DNA of 55,461 nucleotides from Pseudomonadota bacterium (GTDB lineage Bacteria > Pseudomonadota > Gammaproteobacteria > Burkholderiales > Burkholderiaceae_C): contig JAFEEF010000015.1 of NCBI GenBank assembly GCA_018241265.1, positions 395 to 55,855 of the forward strand, given 5' to 3'. The notes under the pieces were generated by a model. It was not told the DNA's origin. It saw only the letters and a list, made by a program, of their open reading frames with translations, and did no database searches. This document shows, one piece after another, positions 1 through 8,292 of the stretch. Numbering within the stretch: the first letter of the stretch is position 1; each line of letters begins with the position of its first letter. The position numbers and the translations under genes were made by a program.

Positions 1-2
1 CC

Positions 3-413
3 GAGTTCGAGAAGATCGCCGAGCGCGGCGGCGTGCTGGGCGCGATGGAGACCGGCTACCAGCGCGGCAAGATCCAGGAAGAGTCGATGCACTACGAGAT
101 GCAGAAGCACACCGGCGAATACCCGATCATCGGCGTGAACACCTTCCGCAATCCGCACGGCGAGCCGGTGCCCGAGCACATCGAGCTGGCGCGCTCGACC
201 GACGAAGAGAAGCAGTCGCAGCTGCAGCGTCTCGGCGACTTCCATGCGCGCCACGCGAAGGTCGCGCCGACCATGCTGAAGCGCCTGCAGCAGGCGGTCA
301 TCGACAACGACAACGTCTTCGAGGTGCTGATGGATGCGGTGCGGGTCTGCTCGCTCGGGCAGATCACGAACGCGCTGTTCGAGGTCGGCGGACAGTACCG
401 GCGCAGCATGTAG
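3..413 (+). CDS. icmF: Fused isobutyryl-CoA/methylmalonyl-CoA mutase, C-terminal 136 residues (5' truncated by window edge)
   Basis: This is the 3' end of a coenzyme-B12-dependent acyl-CoA mutase, which interconverts isobutyryl-CoA and n-butyryl-CoA, or methylmalonyl-CoA and succinyl-CoA. The reading frame is open from base 3, and the first in-frame start-like codon (GTG at 33) is internal. The visible part has the family's late signature: GGVLGAMETGYQRGKIQEES followed by HTGEYPIIGVN, which belongs to the substrate barrel of the large subunit. The C-terminal stretch (FEVLMDAVRVCSLGQITNAL) resembles the end of IcmF, where cobalamin domain, GTPase chaperone and mutase barrel are fused. The fused form is inferred, because the upstream domains lie outside the window. 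A stand-alone mutase large subunit is the alternative. Confidence 0.8.
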   Translation, partial: EFEKIAERGGVLGAMETGYQRGKIQEESMHYEMQKHTGEYPIIGVNTFRNPHGEPVPEHIELARSTDEEKQSQLQRLGDFHARHAKVAPTMLKRLQQAVIDNDNVFEVLMDAVRVCSLGQITNALFEVGGQYRRSM

Positions 414-502
414 CCACGCCGCCGTGTCCGCTCGCGTCACGACGGGCGGGCACGCGTCGTGCAAGATCGCGGCGAGGTCCGATCGACGAAAGGTGCCGCG
501 CC

Positions 503-1120
503 ATGACCCTGCTGCTGATCCGCCACGGCGAGACCGCGCTCAATGCAACGCGCGTGCTGCAGCCGGCCGACACGCCGCTCGGCCCGCGCGGCCTCGCGCA
601 GGCCGAGGCGCTGGCGCGCCGCGTCGCGCCGATGGACATCGCCGGCATCCTGAGCAGCGACCTGCCGCGCGCGATGCAGACCGCGCAGGCGATCGCCGCG
701 ACGACCGGCTGCGAGATCCGCACCAGCACGCTGCTGCAGGAACGCAACTTCGGCGACCTGCGCGGCCGGCCGTACGACGCGCTGGGCTTCGATCCATTGA
801 CGATGGAGACGGCGCCGCCGGGCGGCGAATCGAGCGCCGACTTCGGCGCGCGCGTGCGCACCGCGCTCTCCGCTGCACTCGAGGTGCAGCGAGCCGTCGG
901 CGGGTGCCTCGCGGTCGTCACGCACGGGCTCGTGATCGGCCGCCTGCTGACCGATTGCCTGCGGCTCGGACCGGGCATGCTGCGGCCGGCGAGCATCTCC
1001 AACACGTCGATCACGATCGTCGGCGTGACGCCGCCGTACGTCGTCGAGCTGCTCGACTCGACCAGCCACCTCGACGCCGGCGGACTGCGCGAAGGTCCGC
1101 GCAGCCTGTCCGGCGGCTGA
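503..1120 (+). CDS. Histidine phosphatase family protein (phosphoglycerate mutase-like)
   Basis: A 205-residue member of the histidine phosphatase superfamily. The phospho-accepting histidine sits in RHGET (residues 7-11, His8). The second catalytic histidine is His141 in VVTHG. Arg56 (SSDLPRA) and Glu80 (LQERNFGDLRG) are the usual phosphate-binding and acid/base positions, so the active site looks complete. The order LLIRHGE...L..RG..QA..LA is typical of the GpmB/CobC-like branch. The substrate cannot be told from sequence; cobalamin-pathway alpha-ribazole phosphatase or a broad phosphatase are options. A weak AAGGT ribosome site lies about 10 bases before the ATG. The upstream B12-dependent mutase is suggestive but not evidence of a cobalamin role. 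Confidence 0.85.
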   Translation: MTLLLIRHGETALNATRVLQPADTPLGPRGLAQAEALARRVAPMDIAGILSSDLPRAMQTAQAIAATTGCEIRTSTLLQERNFGDLRGRPYDALGFDPLTMETAPPGGESSADFGARVRTALSAALEVQRAVGGCLAVVTHGLVIGRLLTDCLRLGPGMLRPASISNTSITIVGVTPPYVVELLDSTSHLDAGGLREGPRSLSGG

Positions 1121-1224
1121 CCGTCGGAACACCCGAGCGCACGCGGCTGCAGCTCCGGTTCCCCGGGCCGCCCGAGGAGGCGGACGGCTAACATCGCGCC
1201 ACCGCAGTAGCTCTCGTCCGTGCC

Positions 1225-1824
1225 ATGCCGAAGACCGATCCGCGCGTCGACGCCTACATCGCCGCGGCCGCGCCGTTTGCCCGGCCCGTCCTCGAGCACC
1301 TGCGCGCCATCGTGCACGCCGCCTGCCCCGACACCGAGGAGACGATCAAGTGGCGCTTTCCGCACTTCATGCACGGCGGGCGCATCCTGATGGGGATGGC
1401 GGCCTTCAAGGAGCATTGCGCACTCGGCTTCTGGTACGGCCGGGAGGCAGCGGCGCAAGGCAAGGGCGCCGAGGCGATGGGCCAGTTCGGTCGCATCGCG
1501 TCGCTGAAGGACCTGCCGGCGAAGACGGTGCTGCGCGCCTGCATCAAGGACGCGATGAGCCACATCGATGCCGGCACGTCGCGCGTGCAGAAGGCCGCGA
1601 CGCCCCGTCCGGCGCTCGACACGCCGGACGACTTCGCGACGGCGCTGGTAACCGCGCCGGCTGCGCGCAAGACCTTCGAGTCGTTCGCACCGACGCACCG
1701 GCGCGACTACGTCGAATGGATCACCGAAGCCAAGCGGCCCGAGACGCGCGCCCAGCGCATCGCCCAGTCGCTCGAATGGCTGGCCGAGGGCAAGCGGCGC
1801 AACTGGAAGTACGAGGCGTGCTGA
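1225..1824 (+). CDS. YdeI/OmpD-associated family protein (DUF1801-type)
   Basis: A 199-residue cytoplasmic protein. The N-terminal half (about residues 5-115) matches the DUF1801/YdeI fold: a helical start, then TEETIKWRFPHFMHGGRILM and CALGFWYGREA. The C-terminal part contains the YdeI hallmark of an AARKTFESFAPTHRRDYVEW segment followed by AKRPETRAQRI, as in OmdA/YdeI bacteriocin-protection proteins. Family members have been linked to peptide resistance and to general stress, but no biochemical activity is firmly established. The gene stands alone, 100 bp after the phosphatase. No signal peptide or membrane segment is seen. Confidence 0.8.
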   Translation: MPKTDPRVDAYIAAAAPFARPVLEHLRAIVHAACPDTEETIKWRFPHFMHGGRILMGMAAFKEHCALGFWYGREAAAQGKGAEAMGQFGRIASLKDLPAKTVLRACIKDAMSHIDAGTSRVQKAATPRPALDTPDDFATALVTAPAARKTFESFAPTHRRDYVEWITEAKRPETRAQRIAQSLEWLAEGKRRNWKYEAC

Positions 1825-1855
1825 GGGGATGAGAGCGCGTGCCGGTGAAGGGCGC

Positions 1856-2704
1856 TCAGTTGGCGATCGGCTCGGCGACGATCCGGCGGATCGGCTCGAG
1901 CACGATGCGCTCGTTCGCGAGCAGCGCCGAGAACAACGGCGCGGCGAGCTGGTCGTATTCGCGCGTGCGCGTCTCGATCAGCGCATCGTGCGCCGTGCCG
2001 GCCGCCAGGCTCGGATGACACATCAGGAGGTCGCCATCGCCGGCGGCCGCGAGCCAGCGCGCCAGCAGCCCGCGATAACGCGCCGCATCGCCGGCGAAGT
2101 CGTAGACGCCGAGCAGGTGCGCGTTCTGCGCCAGGCCCGCCGCCTGAGCGGCACGGCCCAACGCCGCTGCGCCCAGCCAGCCGATGACACGCGGCTTCAA
2201 GCCCGCCCGCAAGGCCGGCGGCGGCAGCGTGCGGCGCAGCCAGGGGCGGCGCCCGGCGGGATCGGCGCGCTGCTGCAGCGCATCGAGCAGCAGCCCGCGG
2301 ATCACCGGCAACTGGTGGACGTGCTGATGGCCGTCGACGTAATCGGGCCTCCGGCCGGTCGCGGCCTCGAATGCATCGAGCTGCGCCGCGATCTCGCGTG
2401 CCACGCGGGCGCGGTCGAGGCGGCGCGCATACGCCCGCATGATGAGCTGGCCGAGCGGCAGGCGCAGCGCCCGATCGATCGGGTGCTCGGTGAGGTCGAG
2501 GTGCAGGCCGATGTCGATGCGCTCGCGATCGAGCTCGTCGAGCGCCGCATGGCCCAGTCGCCAGCCCGGCGCGCCGACCATGCAGCCGACGGCATTGAGC
2601 CGCTGCATGCCGGCCAGCCGCAGCACCGCCTGGTTCACGCCGTCATGCAGGCCGAAGTCGTCGACGCAGATCGCGATGCGGCGCGTGCGGCGGCGCTTGC
2701 TCAT
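1856..2704 (-). CDS. ChbG/HpnK (YdjC) family carbohydrate deacetylase
   Basis: A 282-residue polysaccharide or glycolipid deacetylase. The metal-binding aspartates are in CVDDFG (Asp15, Asp16). Further conserved histidines are His68 (GLHLDLTEHP) and the HQHVH cluster (residues 126-130), which form the YdjC metal site. HpnK removes an acetyl group during hopanoid ribosyl or glucosaminyl lipid assembly, and ChbG deacetylates chito-oligosaccharides. The neighbours here are a GtrA flippase-like protein, an ArnT-like transferase and a GT2 enzyme, which favours a role on lipid-linked sugars; that role is inferred. It is transcribed away from gtrA, with only 17 bp between start codons, so the two share a control region. 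Confidence 0.85.
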   Translation of the reverse strand: MSKRRRTRRIAICVDDFGLHDGVNQAVLRLAGMQRLNAVGCMVGAPGWRLGHAALDELDRERIDIGLHLDLTEHPIDRALRLPLGQLIMRAYARRLDRARVAREIAAQLDAFEAATGRRPDYVDGHQHVHQLPVIRGLLLDALQQRADPAGRRPWLRRTLPPPALRAGLKPRVIGWLGAAALGRAAQAAGLAQNAHLLGVYDFAGDAARYRGLLARWLAAAGDGDLLMCHPSLAAGTAHDALIETRTREYDQLAAPLFSALLANERIVLEPIRRIVAEPIAN

Positions 2705-2721
2705 GACAGGACCGCCGCGCG

Positions 2722-3120
2722 ATGAAGAGCCTGGGCGCCTCGGCGATCTGGTTCATCGTCGTCGGCTGCCTGGCCGCGGCGGTGCACTTCGGCGTCGTCG
2801 TCGCGCTGGTGCATGGGCTCGACCTGGCGCCGCTGGTCGCCAACGTGGCGGGCTGGCTGGTCGCCTTCGTCGTGTCGTTCAGCGGCCATTTCCATCTGAC
2901 GTTCCGCGCGTTGCGGGCGCCGCTGCTGCGCTCGGCGTGGCGCTTCTTCATGGTCTCGGCGCTCGGCTTCCTCGCCAACGAGGCGGCCTATGCCGTGCTG
3001 CTGCGCTGGACCGGCCTGAACTACGCGCTGACGCTCGCGATCGTGCTGATCGCGGTGGCGGTATCCACCTGGCTGCTCAGCCGGCATTGGGCGTTCCTCG
3101 GCAGTCCAGCACGGCGCTGA
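2722..3120 (+). CDS. GtrA family membrane protein
   Basis: A 132-residue protein with four predicted membrane segments, at about residues 8-30, 36-56, 73-95 and 100-120. The family signatures are the FIVVGCLAAAVHFGVV start, the NVAGWLVAFVVSF segment and the C-terminal WLLSRHWAF. GtrA proteins are thought to flip or deliver undecaprenyl- or polyprenyl-phosphate sugars across the inner membrane for a partner glycosyltransferase. A fitting partner, a GtrB/ArnC-like GT2, lies at 4630-5640. The gene is divergent from the deacetylase. Its last 44 bases overlap the 3' end of the convergent ArnT-like gene, so transcripts from the two strands would be complementary there. Confidence 0.88.
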   Translation: MKSLGASAIWFIVVGCLAAAVHFGVVVALVHGLDLAPLVANVAGWLVAFVVSFSGHFHLTFRALRAPLLRSAWRFFMVSALGFLANEAAYAVLLRWTGLNYALTLAIVLIAVAVSTWLLSRHWAFLGSPARR

Positions 3121-4633
3121 CGCCGGGCGCATGGCGCTCGACGCGCCAGAGCGTCGTCTTGCGCTGCGTCGCGACCACCGTCGCATGCGCCAGCACCGGA
3201 TAGCGCCCGGCCGCGTCGGTCTGCGCCAGCACCCAGGTGACCGGCTCCAGGCAGAGCAGCGACGGCAGCTCGACGCGCGGCACGAGCAGCCGGTCGGCGG
3301 CAGCGCGATCGAACTGGCCGGCGTCGTACAGCTCCTTGCGCCAGTTGTCGCGGCGCGGGATCGCCGGGTCGGACCAGTCTTCGAGGACCCGTACCGGCTC
3401 GCGCAGCCGCGCATAGAACGGCAGGTCGTAGTAGTACTCGTCGATGAAGACGATGGGCTCGCCGGCGCTGCGCTGCGCCATGAGCGGCGCCGCGAGGCGC
3501 CGCACCGAGCGGTCGAAGCCGAGGCTGGTCGTCGCGATGACGGCCAGGCCGAGCGCCGCGGCGACGACCGCGCTGAAGGTCCAGGCCCGCGACGCGAAGC
3601 GGGCGTTCGCCGCATCGGCGATCAGGAACGCGAGCGGCGGCACCGCGGGCAGCACGTAGCCGACGAGCTTGGACTGCGGCAGCGAGAAGAAGCCGACGAT
3701 GACGACCAGCCATACCGCCATCAGCCAGCGCAGCGGCTGGCGCCGCGCGTCGGCCCAATGCGCGCGTCCGCGCGCCAGCCACAGCCAGGCGAACCACGGC
3801 AGCGATGCCAGCGCCAGCACGACCGGATAGAAGAAGAACGGCTGCGCGTTGTTGAAGCCGGTCTCGGCGAAGCGCTTGAAGTGCTGGACGACGAAGAAGT
3901 AGTAGAGGAAGTCCGGGAAGCGCTGCTGCATGACGACGAACCACGGCGCCGCGACGAGCGCGAACAGCACGAGCCCGGGCGGCCACAGCATCATCAGCAG
4001 GGCGCGCGGCCGGCGCAGCAGCAGGATCCAGATGCCGCCGACCAGCACCGGCAGCACGAAGCCGATCAGCCCCTTGGCGAGCACGCCGAGCGCCGCCAGC
4101 AGGAAGGCGAGCGCGAGCGAGCGGCGGTACGGCAGGCCTTCCCGCTCGGCGAGCACCGCGTCGGCGAACGCGACGACGGCGGCGGCGATGCAGCCGGCCA
4201 CCAGCATGTCGAGGTTGGCGAACTGGCCGGCCAGAAAGAACAGCGGCAAGGTCGCGAGCACGAGGGCAGACGCGCGCGCGATGCGCTCGCCGGCCCAGCG
4301 CCGCGCGAAAAGGTACAGCGACCACGCACCCAGGGTCGCGCCGAGCACCGAAGCCAGCCGCGCCGCCCATTCGTGCAGGCCGAACGCCGCGAGCGAGCCG
4401 GCGGTGATCCAGTAGAACAGCGGCGGCTTGTGGAAGAACGGCAGGCCGTCGAGCGTCGGCGTCAGCCAGTCGCCGCTGCGCAGCATCTCCCAGGCGACGC
4501 TCGCATAGCGCCCTTCGTCGGGCAGCATCAGCGGCCGCGCCCAGGCGGTCCAGGCGAACCAGGCAAAGAGCAACAGCAGCGCCGCAAGCGGTGCGGCGGC
4601 GCCGCGCGGACGCGGCAGGACGGTGTCGGTCAT
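3077..4633 (-). CDS. ArnT-like glycosyltransferase (PMT_2/GT83-type)
   Basis: A 518-residue polytopic inner-membrane transferase. It uses polyprenyl-phosphate sugars to modify lipid A or another envelope acceptor on the periplasmic side. Near the N-terminus, after the first membrane helix, comes LMLPDEGRYA (Asp39-Glu40), the catalytic first-loop acid motif of the PMT/ArnT family, then FFHKPPLFYW. About ten hydrophobic helices follow, and a soluble C-terminal domain begins near residue 370. The start ATG overlaps the stop of the upstream GT2 gene by 4 bp (ATGA), so the two are probably translationally coupled. The actual sugar is not determinable; undecaprenyl-phosphate-aminoarabinose is one possibility, but no other arn genes are seen. 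Confidence 0.85.
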   Translation of the reverse strand: MTDTVLPRPRGAAAPLAALLLLFAWFAWTAWARPLMLPDEGRYASVAWEMLRSGDWLTPTLDGLPFFHKPPLFYWITAGSLAAFGLHEWAARLASVLGATLGAWSLYLFARRWAGERIARASALVLATLPLFFLAGQFANLDMLVAGCIAAAVVAFADAVLAEREGLPYRRSLALAFLLAALGVLAKGLIGFVLPVLVGGIWILLLRRPRALLMMLWPPGLVLFALVAAPWFVVMQQRFPDFLYYFFVVQHFKRFAETGFNNAQPFFFYPVVLALASLPWFAWLWLARGRAHWADARRQPLRWLMAVWLVVIVGFFSLPQSKLVGYVLPAVPPLAFLIADAANARFASRAWTFSAVVAAALGLAVIATTSLGFDRSVRRLAAPLMAQRSAGEPIVFIDEYYYDLPFYARLREPVRVLEDWSDPAIPRRDNWRKELYDAGQFDRAAADRLLVPRVELPSLLCLEPVTWVLAQTDAAGRYPVLAHATVVATQRKTTLWRVERHAPGVSAVLDCRGTPNAG

Positions 4634-5640
4634 GGTTCGCGGGGCGTCATGCCCTGCCCGAGGTCGCGCTTGACGATGAACAGCGGCCGGCCTTTCACTT
4701 CCTCGAAGATGCGGCCGATGTATTCGCCGAGGATGCCGATCGAGACGAGCTGCACGCCGACGAAGAACATCAGCGTGACGACGATGGTGGTCCAGCCGGA
4801 GACCTCATTGCCGTAGAACATGTAGGCCGCGACCAGGAAGGCACCGTACGCGAACGCGAGCAGCGCGAGCGCGGTGCCGGTCACGCTGACCGCGCGCAGC
4901 GGCCAGGTCGTGAACGCGGTGAGCCCGTCGATCGACAGCCGGATCAGCCGCCACGGCCGGAAGCTGCTTTGGCCGTGGGCGCGCGGCAGCGGCGTGTACG
5001 GCAGCGCCACCGCCTCGAAGCCGACCCAGGCGTACAGGCCCTTCATGAAGCGGTTGCGCTCCGGCAGCGCGAGCAGCGCATCGACCGCGGCGCGGTCGAG
5101 CAATCGGAAGTCGCCGCCGCCGGGCGGCACCTCGAAGCGGTCGGCGGCATTCATCAGGCGATAGAACAGACGCGCGCCCCAGCGCTTGAAGGCGCTCTCG
5201 TCGTCGCGGTTCTCGCGCACCGCATAGACGACGTCGGCACCGCCGCGCCAACGCTCGGCCATCGTCGCGAGCAGCGCCGGCGGATGTTGCAGGTCGGCGT
5301 CCAGCATCACGACGGCGTCGCCAGCCGCGGCCTGCAGGCCGGCGGTGAGCGCCGCCTCCTTGCCGAAGTTGCGCGACAGCAGCAGGGCCCGAAAGCCCGG
5401 CCGCCGCGCCCAGGCGACGAGCAACGCAGCGGTCTCGTCGGTGCTGCCGTCGTCGACCAGGATGACCTCCCATTCGGCGGCCAGTTCCGCGAGCGTCTTT
5501 GCGAGCTGCGGCAGCAGCTCGGCGAGGTTGGCGGCCTCGTTCCAGCACGGCACGACGCACGACAGCCGCAGCGGCTGGTCGCGCCGCGCCGGCGCCTGGG
5601 GCGCAAGCTCGTGGACGGCCGCGCGGATGGGAGTCGTCAT
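4630..5640 (-). CDS. Glycosyltransferase family 2 (GtrB/ArnC-like polyprenyl-phosphate sugar transferase)
   Basis: A 336-residue membrane-anchored GT2 enzyme that would load a sugar onto polyprenyl phosphate at the cytoplasmic face. It has the GT-A core (about residues 26-230) with VVPCWNE, LVDDGSTDET (62-70) and the DAD metal-binding motif in MLDADLQHPP. Two C-terminal membrane hairpins follow, as in GtrB/ArnC. I chose the ATG at 5640; an in-frame ATG at 5670 would add ten residues, and neither has a clear ribosome site. It is the first gene of a coupled pair with the ArnT-like transferase, and with GtrA makes the standard set of synthase, flippase and transferase for envelope decoration. 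Confidence 0.85.
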   Translation of the reverse strand: MTTPIRAAVHELAPQAPARRDQPLRLSCVVPCWNEAANLAELLPQLAKTLAELAAEWEVILVDDGSTDETAALLVAWARRPGFRALLLSRNFGKEAALTAGLQAAAGDAVVMLDADLQHPPALLATMAERWRGGADVVYAVRENRDDESAFKRWGARLFYRLMNAADRFEVPPGGGDFRLLDRAAVDALLALPERNRFMKGLYAWVGFEAVALPYTPLPRAHGQSSFRPWRLIRLSIDGLTAFTTWPLRAVSVTGTALALLAFAYGAFLVAAYMFYGNEVSGWTTIVVTLMFFVGVQLVSIGILGEYIGRIFEEVKGRPLFIVKRDLGQGMTPREP

Positions 5641-5710
5641 GATGGGTAGAAGCGGAACAGGCCGAACCATACGCGATCCGGCGCGCGGCCCGTCTCGCGG
5701 TGCCTATGAC

Positions 5711-7393
5711 TCAGCCAACCTCGCCGACGAGCGTCCAGACATCGCCTTGCTCGACGGCACGTTCGTCGGTGCGCAGCTTGTACAGATGGGCCGTGAGCGA
5801 ACGCAGCGCCATCGGCAACAGGCGCGGCTGCACGTCGTCGTAGACGCGCGCGAGCAGGGCCTCGGCGCTGGCCGGGCCGAGGGCGCGCAGCGCGGCGACG
5901 ACCTTCGCCTCGCGCTTCAGCCGGTGCGAGACGATCGCCTCGATCGCGCGCCGCGGCTCGGGCATCAGAAAGCCGTGGCCCGGCGCGAGCCATTCGAGGT
6001 CGAGCTGCGCCAGCGCGCGCAGCGACACCAGGTAGGCCGCCATGTCGCCATCGGGCGGATTGATCACGACGGTCGACAGCTGCATCACATGGTCGCCGGT
6101 GAACAGCAGCTTCTCCTCCTCGAGCAGATAGCAGAGGTGGTTGGACGCATGTCCCGGCGTGTGCAGCACGCGCAAGGTGGTGTCGCCGGGCAGCTCGCAG
6201 CGTTCGCCGTCGGCGAGTTCGCGATCGGGCGCGAAGGTCGGATCCTGCCATTGCGGATGGTTCGGACGGCGGCCGTACACCGGCGCGCCGGTGCGGGCCG
6301 CGAGCTCGCGCGCCGCGGGCGAATGATCGATGTGCGTGTGCGTCGCGAAGATCCAGCGTATCGGCCCCGGAGCGGCCGCCAGCACCGCGTCGACATGCGC
6401 CATGTCGCTCGGCCCGGGATCGATCGCCGCCCATTCGTTGCGCGTGCCGCCGCCGACGAGGTAGGTGTTGGTGCCCGGTCCGGTCATCACGCTGCCGTTG
6501 TTCGCGGTGACGCGGATCACGCGCTCCGACAGCCGCACCGCGACGCCCGGGTTGATGTCGTACGACGCGCGGCCGGCACCCTGCGGATCGATGCGGCCGA
6601 TCTCGGCCCACGCCGACTCGCTCGGCACGACGGGCCGCGGGCCGTCACGGCCGACGCCCATGCGCGGCAGGATCACCGAGCGGTCGCGCGCGTCGGCCGC
6701 CCACGCCAGCACCTCGGCGACGCTGCCGAAGCGCGAGATCGCTTCCAGCGTCTTGTGCGTCGGCGTCAGCAGCTTCAGCTCGACGCTGCGCGCGGCCGCG
6801 TCGGTGGGCCGGAACCACTGCTGTTCGAGGATCTCGCGACCATCGTGCGCGCCGGTTTGGGCCGGCGGCGCGGCGGCGACGAAGAAGCGCGTGTCGTAGC
6901 GCTTCAACCGGCCGAGCGGCGTGAGCCAATGGCTGAAGTAGACCAGGCGATCGACCGCAAGGCGGATGCCGGTTTCGCGGCACATGTCGGCCAGCGTGCG
7001 CTCGCCGCTGTGCAGCAGCGTGCGCCAGCCCGACAGCAGTTCGCCCGCAGCGCCGCCGAGCGTCACCAGCGTGCCGCCGGCGTCGGTTGCGAACAGCAGG
7101 CCGGCCTCCTCGAAGCATTCGCGCACCGCGGCGACGTGGTAGTCGAGGCCGCATTCCGGCAGCCCTAGGCGGCGGCTCGCCTCGGCGTCATCGAGGCCGC
7201 TGCAGTACGCGTGCCCCGCACGGTCGTTGCGATCGACGATGCCGCCCGGAAAGACCCAGGCACCGCTGGTGTGGTCGCGGCTTTCGGTACGGCGCGACAG
7301 CAGCACCTCGAGGCCGCCGGGCGCATCGCGCACGACGACGATGGTGGCGGCCGGACGCGGCGGACGATCGGGAACGGCGGTGGGATCGGACAT
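5711..7393 (-). CDS. NUDIX hydrolase-MBL-fold metallohydrolase fusion
   Basis: A 560-residue two-domain protein. The N-terminal half (about 15-180) is a NUDIX domain: GAWVFPGG at 44-51 and the Nudix-box end RECFEEAG at 91-98. An insertion of roughly 25 residues separates the two, as in long CoA-pyrophosphatase-type NUDIX proteins. The C-terminal half (about 285-545) is a metallo-beta-lactamase-fold hydrolase with THTHIDH (351-357), HTPGHASNH, FTGDH and APGHG, so its two-metal site is complete. A winged-helix-like tail follows, as in LACTB2-type proteins. A role in cleaning up CoA derivatives or thioesters is plausible but inferred. The gene appears monocistronic. Confidence 0.85.
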   Translation of the reverse strand: MSDPTAVPDRPPRPAATIVVVRDAPGGLEVLLSRRTESRDHTSGAWVFPGGIVDRNDRAGHAYCSGLDDAEASRRLGLPECGLDYHVAAVRECFEEAGLLFATDAGGTLVTLGGAAGELLSGWRTLLHSGERTLADMCRETGIRLAVDRLVYFSHWLTPLGRLKRYDTRFFVAAAPPAQTGAHDGREILEQQWFRPTDAAARSVELKLLTPTHKTLEAISRFGSVAEVLAWAADARDRSVILPRMGVGRDGPRPVVPSESAWAEIGRIDPQGAGRASYDINPGVAVRLSERVIRVTANNGSVMTGPGTNTYLVGGGTRNEWAAIDPGPSDMAHVDAVLAAAPGPIRWIFATHTHIDHSPAARELAARTGAPVYGRRPNHPQWQDPTFAPDRELADGERCELPGDTTLRVLHTPGHASNHLCYLLEEEKLLFTGDHVMQLSTVVINPPDGDMAAYLVSLRALAQLDLEWLAPGHGFLMPEPRRAIEAIVSHRLKREAKVVAALRALGPASAEALLARVYDDVQPRLLPMALRSLTAHLYKLRTDERAVEQGDVWTLVGEVG

Positions 7394-7470
7394 GGGCGGT
7401 CGACAGGCGGCGACGAAACGTCGAAGTCTGACACGCCCGCGCCGACCCGCGGGCCGCCCGGGCTATGGCG

Positions 7471-8277
7471 TCAAGCCAGCCGCTCGATCAGCGCCATCGC
7501 GGCGGCCGGATTCTTTTCCTTCGCGCCGCTGATGAAGAACATGAAGACTTCGCGCGGCCGAACCGCCGGCGCCGCCGGCTCGACGCGCGGCAGGTCGGCC
7601 GGCTCGGTGCCGTTGCGCCAGGCGTGGGCGCAAGCGGCGATGCGCGACAGGACGTCGGGCGCGAACCCGTCGGCGTACTGCGGATCGGACCGCATCATCC
7701 GCGCGTAGACGAAGTCGCCGGTCAGATCGGCGAACGACGGATATTCGTCCGAATCGGTGAAGACCGTCGCGCAGCCGTGACGGCGCGCCAGCGCGAGGTA
7801 GTCGGCGCACAGGAAGGTCTCGTGCCGCACGTCGAGCGCATGCCGCAGGGCGATGCCGTTCACGCTGCGCGGCAGCAGCGCCAGGAAGGCGCCGAAGTCG
7901 TCCGCATCGAACTTCTTCGTCGTCGCGAACTGCCACACGATGGGCCCGAGCTTGGAACCCAGTTCGGCGATCCCGCTGTTGATGAAGCGCTCGACCGATT
8001 CGCCCGCTTCGGCCAGCACGCGGCGATTCGTCGCGAAGCGCGTCGCCTTGAGCGAAAAGACGAAGCCGTCGGGCGTCTCGTCGCGCCACTTCGCGAAGGT
8101 CGACGGCTTCTGCGAACCGTAGTAGGTGCTGTTGATCTCGATCGCGCTCAGATGCCGGCTCGCGTATTCGAGCTCACGCTGCGCCGGCCAGCCGTCGGGA
8201 TAGAAGTTGTTGCGCCAGGGCTCGAAATTCCAGCCGCCGACGCCGACCCGGATCGGCCGGGCGGCTGGTTCAGGCAT
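7471..8277 (-). CDS. DUF72 domain-containing protein
   Basis: A 268-residue protein of the DUF72 (YecE-like) family, which adopts a TIM-barrel fold of unknown activity. Signatures are VGVGGWNFEPWRNNFYP at the start, FSAIEINSTYYG-like (here LSAIEINSTYYG), then FVFSLKATRFATN, and LGPIVWQFATTKKFD. The C-terminal ARMMRSDPQYADGF segment corresponds to the family's late conserved strand, where most members have YVRLHG. It ends 20 residues after a hydrophobic FMFFISGAKEKNP strand. The gene starts 15 bp after the glycine-zipper lipoprotein on the same strand, so the two are probably cotranscribed. No signal peptide is present. Confidence 0.88.
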   Translation of the reverse strand: MPEPAARPIRVGVGGWNFEPWRNNFYPDGWPAQRELEYASRHLSAIEINSTYYGSQKPSTFAKWRDETPDGFVFSLKATRFATNRRVLAEAGESVERFINSGIAELGSKLGPIVWQFATTKKFDADDFGAFLALLPRSVNGIALRHALDVRHETFLCADYLALARRHGCATVFTDSDEYPSFADLTGDFVYARMMRSDPQYADGFAPDVLSRIAACAHAWRNGTEPADLPRVEPAAPAVRPREVFMFFISGAKEKNPAAAMALIERLA

Positions 8278-8292
8278 CTGCGCTGATCGATT

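Noticed and set aside
364-1698. Long minus-strand frame opposite the phosphatase and YdeI-like genes
   Set aside because: Arg-rich, no domain, and both opposite genes have clear family motifs.
3131-4816. Plus-strand 561-codon frame opposite the ArnT-like gene
   Set aside because: Composition is Arg/Gln/Glu-rich and without motifs. The minus strand carries membrane helices and catalytic residues.
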